Translations under genes and position numbers: made by a program
Notes under the pieces: generated by a model
Databases searched by the model: none
Told to the model about the DNA's origin: nothing
Seen by the model: only the letters and a program-made list of their open reading frames with translations
Assembly: GCF_001188955.3 (NCBI RefSeq)
Contig: NZ_JPRF03000065.1
Coordinates: 1-64,000, forward strand
DNA: 64,000 nucleotides
DNA from: Kitasatospora aureofaciens
GTDB lineage: Bacteria; Actinomycetota; Actinomycetes; Streptomycetales; Streptomycetaceae
Reading direction: 5' to 3'
Shown here: positions 8,362 through 16,562 of the stretch, in pieces
Layout: the number at the start of each line of letters is the position of its first letter
How positions within the stretch are numbered: the stretch's first letter is position 1

Positions 8362-9645
8362 ATGACCAGCGACCTCACCACCGCCGACAGCCCCGTCCTC
8401 GCCGTAGCGCGCCGAGCCCGGGAGGCCGCCGCCGCGCTCGCCCCGCTGCCGCGCCGGGCCAAGGACGCCGCGCTGCTGGCGATCGCGGACGCGCTGGTCG
8501 CCCGCAGCGCCGAGATCGTCGCGGCCAACGCCGAGGACGTGGCCCGGGCCCGTGAGGCCGGGACGGCCGAGTCGGTGATCGACCGGCTGAGCCTGACCGA
8601 CGAGCGGATCGCCGCGATCGCCTCCGACGTGCGCGACGTGGCCGGCCTGGCCGACCCGGTCGGCGAGGTGGTGCGCGGCTACACCCTGCCGAACGGCCTG
8701 GACGTGCGCCAGGTGCGGGTGCCGCTCGGCGTGGTGGGCATCATCTACGAGGCCCGGCCGAACGTCACGGTGGACGCCGCGGCGCTCTGCCTGAAGTCCG
8801 GCAACGCGGTGCTGCTGCGCGGCTCCGCCTCCGCCTACCGCTCCAACACCGCGCTGGTCGCCGTCCTGCGGGACGCCGTCGAGGCGGCCGGGCTGCCGGC
8901 CGACGTGATCCAGCTCGTCCCGGGGGAGAGCCGGGACTCGGTGCAGGAACTGATGCGCGCCCGGGGCTACGTCGACGTGCTGATCCCGCGCGGCGGGGCC
9001 TCGCTGATCCGCACCGTGGTCGAGGGCTCGACCGTCCCGGTGATCGAGACCGGCACCGGCAACTGCCACGTGTACGTGGACGCGCAGACCGACCTGGCGA
9101 TGGCCGTCGGCATCCTGCTGAACTCCAAGGCGCAGCGGGTCAGCGTCTGCAACGCGGCCGAGACGCTGCTGGTGCACCAGGACGTCGCGGACGCCTTCCT
9201 GCCGCTCGCGCTGGCCGCCCTGGCCGAGGCCGGGGTGACGGTGCACGGCGACGAGGCGGTGCTCAAGGCCGCCGAGGGCAGCGCCGCCACCGTGGTGCCG
9301 GCCACCGACGAGGACTGGGGCGCCGAGTATCTCTCGTACGACCTGGCCGCGGCCGTGGTGCCCTCGCTGGACGCCGCGGTGGAGCACATCCGCCGCTGGT
9401 CCTCCGGCCACACCGAGGCGATCGTGACCACCTCGCAGGCCGCCGCCCGCCGCTTCACCCAGCTGGTGGACTCGACCACGGTGGCGGTCAACGCCTCCAC
9501 CCGGTTCACCGACGGCGGTGAGTTCGGCTTCGGCGCGGAGATCGGCATCTCCACCCAGAAGCTGCACGCCCGCGGCCCGATGGGCCTGCCGGAGCTCACC
9601 AGCACCAAGTACATCGTCACCGGTGACGGGCACGTCCGCGGTTAG
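8362..9645 (+). CDS. proA: Gamma-glutamyl phosphate reductase
   Basis: Second enzyme of proline synthesis: NADPH-dependent reduction of gamma-glutamyl phosphate to glutamate semialdehyde. It is an aldehyde-dehydrogenase-fold protein of 427 aa, a normal length. The catalytic Cys is C263 in SVCNAAE; VGIIYEARPNVT, GNAVLLRG and the C-terminal GEFGFGAEIGIST are family hallmarks. A -10-like TACTCT (8349-8354) ends 7 bases before the ATG, so proA may have its own leaderless transcript apart from proB. Confidence 0.97.
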   Translation: MTSDLTTADSPVLAVARRAREAAAALAPLPRRAKDAALLAIADALVARSAEIVAANAEDVARAREAGTAESVIDRLSLTDERIAAIASDVRDVAGLADPVGEVVRGYTLPNGLDVRQVRVPLGVVGIIYEARPNVTVDAAALCLKSGNAVLLRGSASAYRSNTALVAVLRDAVEAAGLPADVIQLVPGESRDSVQELMRARGYVDVLIPRGGASLIRTVVEGSTVPVIETGTGNCHVYVDAQTDLAMAVGILLNSKAQRVSVCNAAETLLVHQDVADAFLPLALAALAEAGVTVHGDEAVLKAAEGSAATVVPATDEDWGAEYLSYDLAAAVVPSLDAAVEHIRRWSSGHTEAIVTTSQAAARRFTQLVDSTTVAVNASTRFTDGGEFGFGAEIGISTQKLHARGPMGLPELTSTKYIVTGDGHVRG

Positions 9646-9753
9646 GGCGTGGCTCTCGGATCACGCCGGGTCGGGGGAGCGGCCGTCACACGCGTGACGG
9701 ACCAACTGCCGGGAGCCACAGACAAATCGTGCGGCCGGTAATACGCTGAATCC

Positions 9754-10335
9754 GTGGCTGAGGATGTGGGGGGCTTGCCGTACCCCGACGGCGCCGACCA
9801 CGGTGGTGCGGACGACGAGTTCGCCACCGTGGTCTTCGATGAGGCCTTCGTCCGGTCCGCCGCGGTGCACGAGCCGACGGCCAGGGAGCGGCAGCTCGCC
9901 GCAGCCGAGGCGCGGTTCGAGCCGGACACCGCGGGATCGGGCTGGAGCTTCGACTTTCCGGCCGGGGACGGCCTGCCGCTGGAGCTGCGGCCGTACCCGA
10001 GCGGACTCGACGAGGACCACCTGTACCCCGACCCCTGGTCGGGCCCCGTCCGGGCGACCGGCTGCCGGGGCCGGCGCTGGGGGCGGCGCTACGATCCGGT
10101 GCGCGCCCGCGGGCGGTACGTGGCCCAGCAGCGCTGGCACCGGCCGGTGGCCTGGGTCCTGGCCGTGATCATGGGCGTCAGCCTGGTGGCGGTGGCGGTC
10201 GCGGCGGTCTACCAGGGCGTGGGCGGCGCCGCCGGCGCGCCCCGGCGGCCGGAGTCCGGCAGCAGCAGCCCGGGGGCGGACCCGCGGTCCGCGCCCGCCG
10301 AGCCGTTGCCGGTGGTCACGGCGCGCGCGGGCTGA
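9754..10335 (+). CDS. Single-pass membrane protein with VVFDE motif (first of pair)
   Basis: Unknown function, 193 aa. A cytosolic N-terminal part carries DEFATVVFDEAFVRSA (about 23-38) followed by TARER. One transmembrane segment lies near 129-152 (VAWVLAVIMGVSLVAVAV), and a short Gly/Ser/Pro outer tail follows. The same N-terminal motif opens the next gene, so the two are related in that region only. The GTG start is 7 bases after a -10-like TACGCT (9742-9747), consistent with a leaderless mRNA. Comparable pairs sit next to proA in streptomycetes, from memory of that locus. Confidence 0.8.
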   Translation: MAEDVGGLPYPDGADHGGADDEFATVVFDEAFVRSAAVHEPTARERQLAAAEARFEPDTAGSGWSFDFPAGDGLPLELRPYPSGLDEDHLYPDPWSGPVRATGCRGRRWGRRYDPVRARGRYVAQQRWHRPVAWVLAVIMGVSLVAVAVAAVYQGVGGAAGAPRRPESGSSSPGADPRSAPAEPLPVVTARAG

Positions 10336-10437
10336 GCGGTACGGGGGCGCACGCCCGGGGCGGGTGGTCACGGAGCGTTCCCGGCAAACTGCGCAAGGGC
10401 CCTCGTGGCGGGGCTGCCGTCCGCCTACCCTGGTGTT

Positions 10438-11499
10438 ATGGGTGACCCGCGCGAGCCTCCTGAGGGTACGCCCGAGGGCGGTTCCGGCAACGAGGACGAG
10501 TTCCGGTCCGTCGTCTTCGACGAATCGTTCGTCCGTGCTGCCCGGATCCAGGAGCTGTCCGCCCGGGAGCGGCTGGCGGGCTCCTTCGGCAGGGCCACCC
10601 GGGCGCGGGTGCGGCTCGGGCCGCTGGGGACGGTGCCGCGCCAGGCGCTCGCCCTGCTGCTGCTCATCCTGCTGGCCTTCGGGGCCGCGGTGTACTTCGG
10701 GGTGAACTCGCCCAAGGGCCTCGCGTCACGGCCGGAGGGCAGTCAACTGACCGTCAGCCTGGTCGCGTTGAGCCCGGCTTCGGCCGTCCACCCGGTCGCC
10801 GACCCGGCGGATCCGTTCGCCGCGCTGCCGCCCGGGTACGGCGACGGGGCGGCCGGGCTGAACACCCCGGCCGGGGCCGCGACCGAGCACTTCAGCAAGG
10901 TCGAGGTGACCAAGGCGCTGGACACCGTGCAGCGCTACCTGGTGGCCTCCTCGCTGACGCCGGCCGCTCTGGTCCAGGGCGCCACCACGGATGTGCGGAC
11001 CTTCGTGACGCCCGGTGAGCAGGCCCAGTTCGACGCCTCCGTCAGCCAGCCGGTGGACGACCGGCACCACGCGGTGACCGGCTGGATCGTGCGCTTCGAC
11101 CCGGCGCAGGCCGCCCTGGCCTCCGACACCGTGAAGGTGGTCGGCGCGATGCGGGTCGACGAGGCGGACAGCGGGACGCTGCAGATCACCACCGACCACA
11201 CCTTCGTCTACGCACTGAAGCCGGCCGGCGCCCCGGCCGGGGCGCCCGTCACCCTGGAGACCGTGCGGCGCGAGCTGACCTTCCAGTTCGACCGGGTGGA
11301 CCTGGCCTCGGCGCAGCTGCGGCTGGTGGACTCGGTGGTGCAGGCCGGGCCGGAGCCGTGCACCGCCTCGATGGCGGGCTTCCTGCAGCCGGTGCTGGCC
11401 ACCGCGCGGGGGGCGGTGGTCCCGCCGCCGCCAGCGGTGGACCCGGGTGACCACGCGCGGCCGGCCTGGCAGGTGTGCGGGGTCCTGTCGGGGAGCTGA
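10438..11499 (+). CDS. Membrane-anchored protein with VVFDE motif and large outer domain (second of pair)
   Basis: Unknown function, 353 aa. The N-terminus has DEFRSVVFDESFVRAA (about 20-35) and SARER, matching the preceding gene. A transmembrane segment (about 68-90, ALALLLLILLAFGAAVYFGV) leads to an exported domain of about 260 residues. The ATG at 10438 is 7 bases after a -10-like TACCCT (10426-10431), so a leaderless start is preferred over the GTG at 10405. The shared cytosolic motif suggests both proteins contact the same partner. A terminator hairpin separates it from the convergent protease gene. Confidence 0.8.
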   Translation: MGDPREPPEGTPEGGSGNEDEFRSVVFDESFVRAARIQELSARERLAGSFGRATRARVRLGPLGTVPRQALALLLLILLAFGAAVYFGVNSPKGLASRPEGSQLTVSLVALSPASAVHPVADPADPFAALPPGYGDGAAGLNTPAGAATEHFSKVEVTKALDTVQRYLVASSLTPAALVQGATTDVRTFVTPGEQAQFDASVSQPVDDRHHAVTGWIVRFDPAQAALASDTVKVVGAMRVDEADSGTLQITTDHTFVYALKPAGAPAGAPVTLETVRRELTFQFDRVDLASAQLRLVDSVVQAGPEPCTASMAGFLQPVLATARGAVVPPPPAVDPGDHARPAWQVCGVLSGS

Positions 11500-11520
11500 G
11501 GGGCCCGCTGCCGCGGCGAG

Positions 11521-11561
11521 CCGGGACGGCCGGTGCCCCGGGCGGGCGCCGGCCGTCCCGG
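11521..11561. terminator. Bidirectional terminator
   Basis: A 17-bp stem with one G-U pair (11521-11537 with 11545-11561) and a 7-nt loop lie between the convergent membrane-protein and M48 protease genes. Confidence 0.8.
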
Positions 11562-11571
11562 ACCGGGCGGC

Positions 11572-12642
11572 TCAGCCGTCGGTGCGCTCCGCGGAGCCGT
11601 GGTCCGTCGGGGAGCCGGTGCGGCCGCCGCCGGTGAAGGTGTCGCGCAGCTTGCCGCCGACGGTCGCGGCGCCGCCGGCCACGTCGCGCAGCAGGCCCAT
11701 CAGCGGGTCCTTGCTCTCCTTGACCGAGGTCGTGTAGTGCTCGGCGGCGGCCTTCCACTGCTCGCCGACCGAGGTGTCCCGGTCGTCGCTGCGGCGCGGG
11801 TAGGCGCCGGCCGTGATCGAGCGGTACTCGTCGCTCTCCGCCCACTTCTTCAGCTGGGCGACCCGGACCACCGCGAACGGGTGGGTCTGCGGCAGCAGTT
11901 GGAGCAGCTTGAGCACGCCGTCACGCAGGTCACCGGCCTTCTCGTACTCCTCGGCCTGCTCCAGGAAGGCGTCGACGTTCATCTCGGCCAGGTTGTGGCC
12001 GCCGGCCAGCTTCATCAGGGCCCGCATGGACGCCTGGAGGTCCTGCCCGGCGAGCAGGCCGGCCCGGTCGCTGGACAGCTCGGCCTTGCGGAACCACTCC
12101 TTGAGCGCGGTGACGAGCGCCATGATCGCGAGGTTGCCGAGCGGCACCCAGGCGATCCGGGTGGCGATGTTGGTGAGGATCATCAGCATCGTCCGGTAGA
12201 CGGCGTGGCCGGACATCGCGTGGCCGACCTCGTGGCCGATGACGGAGCGCAGCTCCTCCTCGTCCAGCAGCTCGACCAGGCCGCTGGTGATCACGATGAT
12301 CGGGGTGTCGATGCCGATGGTGAACGCGTTGACCGCCGGGTCCTGGGTGACGTACAGGTCCGGGACCTGATCCAGGTCCAGCACGTAGGCGGCGTCGCGG
12401 ACCATGTCGTACAGCTCGGGGAACTGGCGCTCGGAGGTCTTCACGGCGGTGGCCAGGAACATCAGCCGGATCGAGCGCTCGGACACCAGGCCGGCGAGCT
12501 TCTTCAGGATGTCGTCGAAGCCGGACAGCTTGCGCAGGGCGACCAGCGCCGAGCGGTCCGCCGGGTGCTCCCAGGCCCGGGTGGAGATCTCGGGGAAACG
12601 CTGGCGGCGCCGGCTCGGGGCCTTCGCGGTCGTGTCGGTCAT
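11572..12642 (-). CDS. M48-family zinc metalloprotease
   Basis: Membrane-associated peptidase of 356 aa. The zinc site GHEVGHAMSGH (HEVGH, about 134-138) sits between hydrophobic stretches including NIATRIAWVPLGNLAIMALV (about 153-172). The C-terminal third is polar. The ATG at 12642 is preceded by AGGAGG with 10-base spacing and gives MTDTTAKAPS; the upstream extension to 12711 looks non-coding. M48 peptidases such as HtpX and Oma1 degrade misfolded membrane proteins. This is a different subgroup from the HtpX at 50960-51880. Repeats at 12706-12742 lie about 65-100 bases upstream. Confidence 0.88.
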   Translation of the reverse strand: MTDTTAKAPSRRRQRFPEISTRAWEHPADRSALVALRKLSGFDDILKKLAGLVSERSIRLMFLATAVKTSERQFPELYDMVRDAAYVLDLDQVPDLYVTQDPAVNAFTIGIDTPIIVITSGLVELLDEEELRSVIGHEVGHAMSGHAVYRTMLMILTNIATRIAWVPLGNLAIMALVTALKEWFRKAELSSDRAGLLAGQDLQASMRALMKLAGGHNLAEMNVDAFLEQAEEYEKAGDLRDGVLKLLQLLPQTHPFAVVRVAQLKKWAESDEYRSITAGAYPRRSDDRDTSVGEQWKAAAEHYTTSVKESKDPLMGLLRDVAGGAATVGGKLRDTFTGGGRTGSPTDHGSAERTDG

Positions 12643-12705
12643 GGTGTGAGTGCCTCCTGTCGACGGCGGCTCCGGCGCAGTGGCCGGCCCCCCGCTGGTC
12701 TTCGC

Positions 12706-12742
12706 CTGCAACGACTCGTCTGCAACGACTGCCTGTGCAACG
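12706..12742. repeat. 11-bp direct repeats upstream of the M48 gene
   Basis: CTGCAACGACT occurs at 12706-12716 and 12720-12730, and a third partial copy (GTGCAACG) lies at 12735-12742. The 14-bp period and the position in the divergent intergenic region make it a possible operator. Confidence 0.5.
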
Positions 12743-12903
12743 TCCGCGGTTGCGTACTCGTCCCCGGATCAGCGTACGCGCGGGCCCGGGCGCGGCACGG
12801 GGCCCGGTGGGCGGCGCCGGTGTGAGGCCGGTTTACCCTGAATGCCCTGGAGAACCGGGACCGGACCCGGCCGCGGTACCGAGCAGTTCGAGGAGCCCCT
12901 CAG

Positions 12904-13050
12904 ATGTCCACCGAAGCGCTGGTCAGCCTGGCCGCACCCATCTCCGACGAGGCCGGCCCGGGGCTGTTCCTGCGGATCATCGTGGTCGCGTCCTTCGTCG
13001 GGATCGGCCTGCTGGTCTGGATCATGGCCCGCGCCTTCCGGGGCCAGTAA
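12904..13050 (+). CDS. 48-aa single-pass membrane microprotein
   Basis: A short gene with ATG at 12904 and a GAGGAG ribosome-binding site 8 bases upstream. The product begins MSTEALVSLAAP, has one hydrophobic helix (about 22-41, IIVVASFVGIGLLVWIM) and ends in the basic ARAFRGQ, predicting an N-out/C-in orientation. No known domain. A second microprotein of similar design follows 150 bases later, and both sit between the M48 protease and nadD. Confidence 0.65.
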   Translation: MSTEALVSLAAPISDEAGPGLFLRIIVVASFVGIGLLVWIMARAFRGQ

Positions 13051-13203
13051 GCCCCCCGTTCGACACCCGGGCCTCACGGCCGGTCAGCGGCGGTGGGCCG
13101 CCGAGCGGTTGCCGCGTAACCCCCCGTACGATGACGGGTGGGCCCTCACCGGCCCGGAACCACCCCCAGGTCCGTTCACCGAGCCGAGAAGGTCCCGCCG
13201 ACC

Positions 13204-13359
13204 ATGAGCACTGCTGCCGCACTCCCCGTCCTTAACCTGCTCGCCGAGGGCGAGGGGGGAAACCACGACAGCCTGAACCCGCTGCTGACGGGCGGCTCCG
13301 CGCTGTTCATCCTGATGCTCCTGCTCTTCATCGTCACCCGCTTCAACCGGGACCGCTGA
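13204..13359 (+). CDS. 51-aa single-pass membrane microprotein
   Basis: It starts MSTAAALPVLNLLAEG, has one hydrophobic helix (about 33-45, ALFILMLLLFIV) and ends TRFNRDR. The layout (MST start, helix near the end, basic tail) resembles the 48-aa protein upstream. A GAGAAGG ribosome-binding site lies 11 bases before the ATG. No function can be assigned; interaction with a larger membrane protein is a reasonable guess for such small proteins. Confidence 0.7.
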   Translation: MSTAAALPVLNLLAEGEGGNHDSLNPLLTGGSALFILMLLLFIVTRFNRDR

Positions 13360-13483
13360 GCCGGGACCACGGACCGCTCGGGGAGCGTCCGGCCAGTGGG
13401 CCGGCCGCTCCCTCACGCATCTGCGGGCAACCCCCACACGGCCGTTCCCGCACCGTGACGGGCGTCGCGTAAGGTGTGGCGGC

Positions 13484-14116
13484 ATGGGAGAGCAGGCCGG
13501 GAATCCCGGCGGACCGGAACCGGTGAAGAAGCGCCTCGGCGTGATGGGCGGCACCTTCGACCCGATCCACCACGGCCACCTGGTCGCCGCCAGTGAGGTG
13601 GCGAGCGCGTTCCACCTGGACGAGGTGATCTTCGTCCCGACCGGGGAGCCCTGGCAGAAGAGCGACCGCCACGTCACCCCGGCCGAGGACCGCTACCTGA
13701 TGACGGTCATCGCCACCGCCGAGAACCCGCAGTTCTCGGTGAGCCGGATCGACATCGACCGCCAGGGCCCGACGTACACCGTCGACACCCTGCGCGACCT
13801 GCACTCCCTCCACCCGGACGCGGACCTCTTCTTCATCACGGGCGCCGACGCGCTCGCCCAGATCCTGTCCTGGCACGACTCCGACGAGCTGTTCTCGCTG
13901 GCGCACTTCATCGGGTGCACGCGCCCGGGTCACACCCTGTCGGACGCCGGGCTCCCGGTGGGCGGGGTCTCCCTGATGGAGGTCCCGGCGCTGGCCATCT
14001 CCTCCACGGACTGCCGCAACCGGGTCGCCAAGGGCGAGCCGGTCTGGTACCTCGTGCCGGACGGCGTGGTCCGCTACATCGACAAGCGGGCGCTGTACGC
14101 GCCGCACGGGACCTGA
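13484..14116 (+). CDS. nadD: Nicotinate-nucleotide adenylyltransferase
   Basis: Transfers AMP from ATP to nicotinate mononucleotide, giving deamido-NAD in NAD synthesis. The 210-aa protein has the nucleotidyltransferase motif GGTFDPIHHGHL (about 17-28) and the C-terminal ISSTDCRNRV, which aligns with the ISSTxIR motif. A -10-like TAAGGT (13470-13475) lies 8 bases before the ATG, so a leaderless transcript is likely. The LCP-like gene follows after 13 bases; the nadD - LytR-like - rsfS - phosphatase order is conserved in actinobacteria. Confidence 0.96.
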   Translation: MGEQAGNPGGPEPVKKRLGVMGGTFDPIHHGHLVAASEVASAFHLDEVIFVPTGEPWQKSDRHVTPAEDRYLMTVIATAENPQFSVSRIDIDRQGPTYTVDTLRDLHSLHPDADLFFITGADALAQILSWHDSDELFSLAHFIGCTRPGHTLSDAGLPVGGVSLMEVPALAISSTDCRNRVAKGEPVWYLVPDGVVRYIDKRALYAPHGT

Positions 14117-14129
14117 GCCAGGAGCGGGC

Positions 14130-15932
14130 GTGAGCGATCGCAACGGCAACGGCGGGCAGCAGCCGGAGGAGTGGTCCACCGGGCAGTACCAGCAGCCGTA
14201 CCAGGGCCAGGGCCACGGGTACCAGCAGGCGCAGCCGCAACCGCAGGCGTACGAGCAGTACGAGCAGCCGTACGAGCAGTACGACCAGTACGGGCAGCCG
14301 GTGTACGGCCAGGGCACGTACGGCGGCCAGGCCCAGGGGTACCAGCAGGACCAGGGCTACCAGCAGGGGTACCAGCAGCAGACCGGGCAGTTCCCGCAGC
14401 AGCACTCGTACGGGCAGCAGCACGAGCAGTACGACCAGTACGGGCAGCCGGTGTACGCCCAGGACCCGTACGGCGGTCACCAGCAGCAGGGCTACCAGGG
14501 GTACCAGCAGCCGTACCAGGCCGCGCCGGTGGCCGCCGAGCCGCAGTCCGCGCCGACCGTCGCGCCGGAGGCGTCCGCGCCCGCTCCCGCTGCGCCTGCC
14601 TCCGCGGCCCCGGCCGCGCCGGAGTCGCCGTCCGAGCAGGTCGCCGGGGCCCGGTCCGGCAAGGCCGGCGGCCGGGCGCCCAAGGACGCCTACGCCACGG
14701 GAGAGTTCACCTTCGTCGACGAGGGGGAGGAGGAGTCCGAGGACGTCATCGACTGGCTGAAGTTCGCCGAGTCCCGCAGCGAGGTGCGCGCCGAGCGGCG
14801 CCGCAAGCTGAAGAACCGGCTGGTCGGCCTCGGTGTGGTGCTGGCGCTCGCGGCCGGCGGCGTCGGCGGCTACCTGTGGTTCACCGGGGACAAGCCGACC
14901 GCGGCCGCCGCGGCCGGCGGGCGGCAGGTCAACGTCGTCCACCTGCGCGACCTGCAGGGCAAGGTGTCCAGCGCGCTGCTGGTCGACGACGCCTCCGGGC
15001 ACAAGGGCACGGTCCTGCTGCTGCCCGACGTGCTGCGGCTGCCCGGCCCCGGAGACCCGCCGGTGACCACCGTCGGCCAGGCCATGGACGCGATCGGCGC
15101 CTCGGCGACCCGCGACGGCCTGGCCACCGTGCTGGGCGCCCCGGTGGCCGGCACCTGGCGGCTGGACACCCCGTACCTGGAACTGCTGGTCTCCCAGCTC
15201 GGCGGCGTCCGGGTGGACACCAACGCGGCGACCCACGAGGGCGGCAAGCCGGACGGCAAGGAGCTGTCCCCGGCGGGCAAGAACACCCTGCTCAGCGGCA
15301 AGGCCGCGGTGGCGTACGCGACCCTCCAGGCGCCCGGCGAGAACCGGGACGCCCAGCTGGCCCGGTTCGGGCAGGTGATGGACGCGGTGGTGCGCACCAT
15401 GCCGACCGAGTTCAAGGACGCCAAGGACGACGTGCACCGGATGAACGCGGTGCTCGACCCCTCGCTGCCCGAGGACGCCCTGGCCGGGGTGCTCGCCCAG
15501 CTCGCCCAACAGGCCAAGGACGGCCACTTCAGTACCACCGCGCTGACCGTCAAGCCGGACGGCACCCTGGACGAGGCGACGGCGGGCAAGCAGGTCAAGG
15601 ACGTGCTCGGCGGCACCGTGAAGTCCGCGGCGGCCGGCGACGCCCCCGCCCGGGTCTCGCTGCAGGACGCCTCCGGCAACGACGCGGCGGGCGCCGCCGC
15701 GCAGGTCCAGATCATCAACTCGGGCCTGACGTTCATCCCGGGCGGCGCCAAGGCCGCGCCGCAGGCCAGTAGTGAGATCCGCTACACCGACGACGCCCGG
15801 CAGGCCGCGGCGAAGTCCCTGGCGACCAGCCTGGGGCTGCCGGACACGGCGGTGAAGAAGGTCGGCGACGCCCAGAACGCGGACCTGGTGGTCGTGCTCG
15901 GCAAGGACTACCAGCCGCCGAAGACCCAGTAG
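14130..15932 (+). CDS. LCP/LytR-like membrane protein with Q/Y-rich N-terminus and LytR_C domain
   Basis: A 600-aa protein. Residues 1-145 are extremely rich in Gln, Tyr, Gly and Pro and contain a repeated EQYDQYGQPVY block. An Ala/Pro linker and a basic stretch precede one transmembrane helix (about 231-248). The outer part resembles a LytR-CpsA-Psr domain (LGGVRVDT, LLSGKAAVAY, ARFGQVMDAV), followed by a LytR_C-like domain (about 530-600). Residues expected to bind polyprenyl phosphate are missing: the usual RD site reads LLPDVLRL and the RxR site reads YATLQ. It may therefore be a non-catalytic relative of cell-wall polymer ligases. The GTG start has AGGAG 5 bases upstream. Confidence 0.8.
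   Translation: MSDRNGNGGQQPEEWSTGQYQQPYQGQGHGYQQAQPQPQAYEQYEQPYEQYDQYGQPVYGQGTYGGQAQGYQQDQGYQQGYQQQTGQFPQQHSYGQQHEQYDQYGQPVYAQDPYGGHQQQGYQGYQQPYQAAPVAAEPQSAPTVAPEASAPAPAAPASAAPAAPESPSEQVAGARSGKAGGRAPKDAYATGEFTFVDEGEEESEDVIDWLKFAESRSEVRAERRRKLKNRLVGLGVVLALAAGGVGGYLWFTGDKPTAAAAAGGRQVNVVHLRDLQGKVSSALLVDDASGHKGTVLLLPDVLRLPGPGDPPVTTVGQAMDAIGASATRDGLATVLGAPVAGTWRLDTPYLELLVSQLGGVRVDTNAATHEGGKPDGKELSPAGKNTLLSGKAAVAYATLQAPGENRDAQLARFGQVMDAVVRTMPTEFKDAKDDVHRMNAVLDPSLPEDALAGVLAQLAQQAKDGHFSTTALTVKPDGTLDEATAGKQVKDVLGGTVKSAAAGDAPARVSLQDASGNDAAGAAAQVQIINSGLTFIPGGAKAAPQASSEIRYTDDARQAAAKSLATSLGLPDTAVKKVGDAQNADLVVVLGKDYQPPKTQ
14273..14457 (+). repeat. 35-bp perfect direct repeat inside the Q/Y-rich coding region
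   Basis: Bases 14273-14307 recur identically at 14423-14457, 150 bp apart and in the same frame, encoding EQYDQYGQPVY twice. It reflects an internal duplication of the low-complexity N-terminus. Confidence 0.85.
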
Positions 15933-16103
15933 CCGCTCGGCCGGCCACCGGGGGATCCGGTGACCGGCCGGCGCCCGGTCCGGCCCCGCCGCCCCCGCGA
16001 CCCCGGAAATGCGTTCCGAGGCCGCTGGGGCGGCGTGAGATCCTGGAAGGCGACCCCGGCCGCGCGCCGGGGCCGCCCCAAGCCGCCGAGCCGGAAGAAC
16101 ACC

Positions 16104-16562
16104 GTGACCGTCACCGACCACAGCCAGCAGCTCATCACCGTCGCCGCGCAGGCGGCGGCCGACAAGCTCGCGCACAACATCATCGCCTTCGACGTCAGCG
16201 AGGTGCTGTCGATCACCGACGCCTTCCTGATCGCCTCCGCGAACAACGACCGCCAGGTCCGCTCGATCGCGGAGGAGATCGAGGACCAGCTGCGCGAGCA
16301 GCTGGACATCAAGCCGGTGCGCCGCGAGGGCGAGCGCGAGGGCCGCTGGATCCTGCTCGACTACCTGGACATCGTCGTGCACGTCCAGCACTCCGAGGAG
16401 CGCTCCTTCTACTCGCTGGACCGGCTCTGGAAGGACTGCCCCGAGCTGCCGCTGCCCGCGGACGCCATCGAGTCGCGCAACCGCCCCGACGCCATCACCG
16501 ACGAGGCCGGCAACGCCGTCGCCCCGGCCGACGACTTCGGCAAGCCCGAGGACCTGCACTGA
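16104..16562 (+). CDS. rsfS: Ribosomal silencing factor RsfS
   Basis: Binds L14 on the 50S subunit and blocks subunit joining when nutrients are scarce. The 152-aa protein starts VTVTDHSQQL and contains the family segments SITDAFLIASANNDRQVRS and LDYLDIVVHV. GGAAG (16093-16097) with 6-base spacing selects the GTG at 16104; the in-frame extension to 15960 is Arg/Pro-rich and unlikely. Its stop overlaps the start of the next gene. Confidence 0.96.
   Translation: MTVTDHSQQLITVAAQAAADKLAHNIIAFDVSEVLSITDAFLIASANNDRQVRSIAEEIEDQLREQLDIKPVRREGEREGRWILLDYLDIVVHVQHSEERSFYSLDRLWKDCPELPLPADAIESRNRPDAITDEAGNAVAPADDFGKPEDLH

Noticed and set aside
11533..12825. 430-codon plus-strand ORF opposite the M48 gene
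   Set aside because: Shadow frame; the minus strand has the HEVGH motif and a ribosome-binding site.
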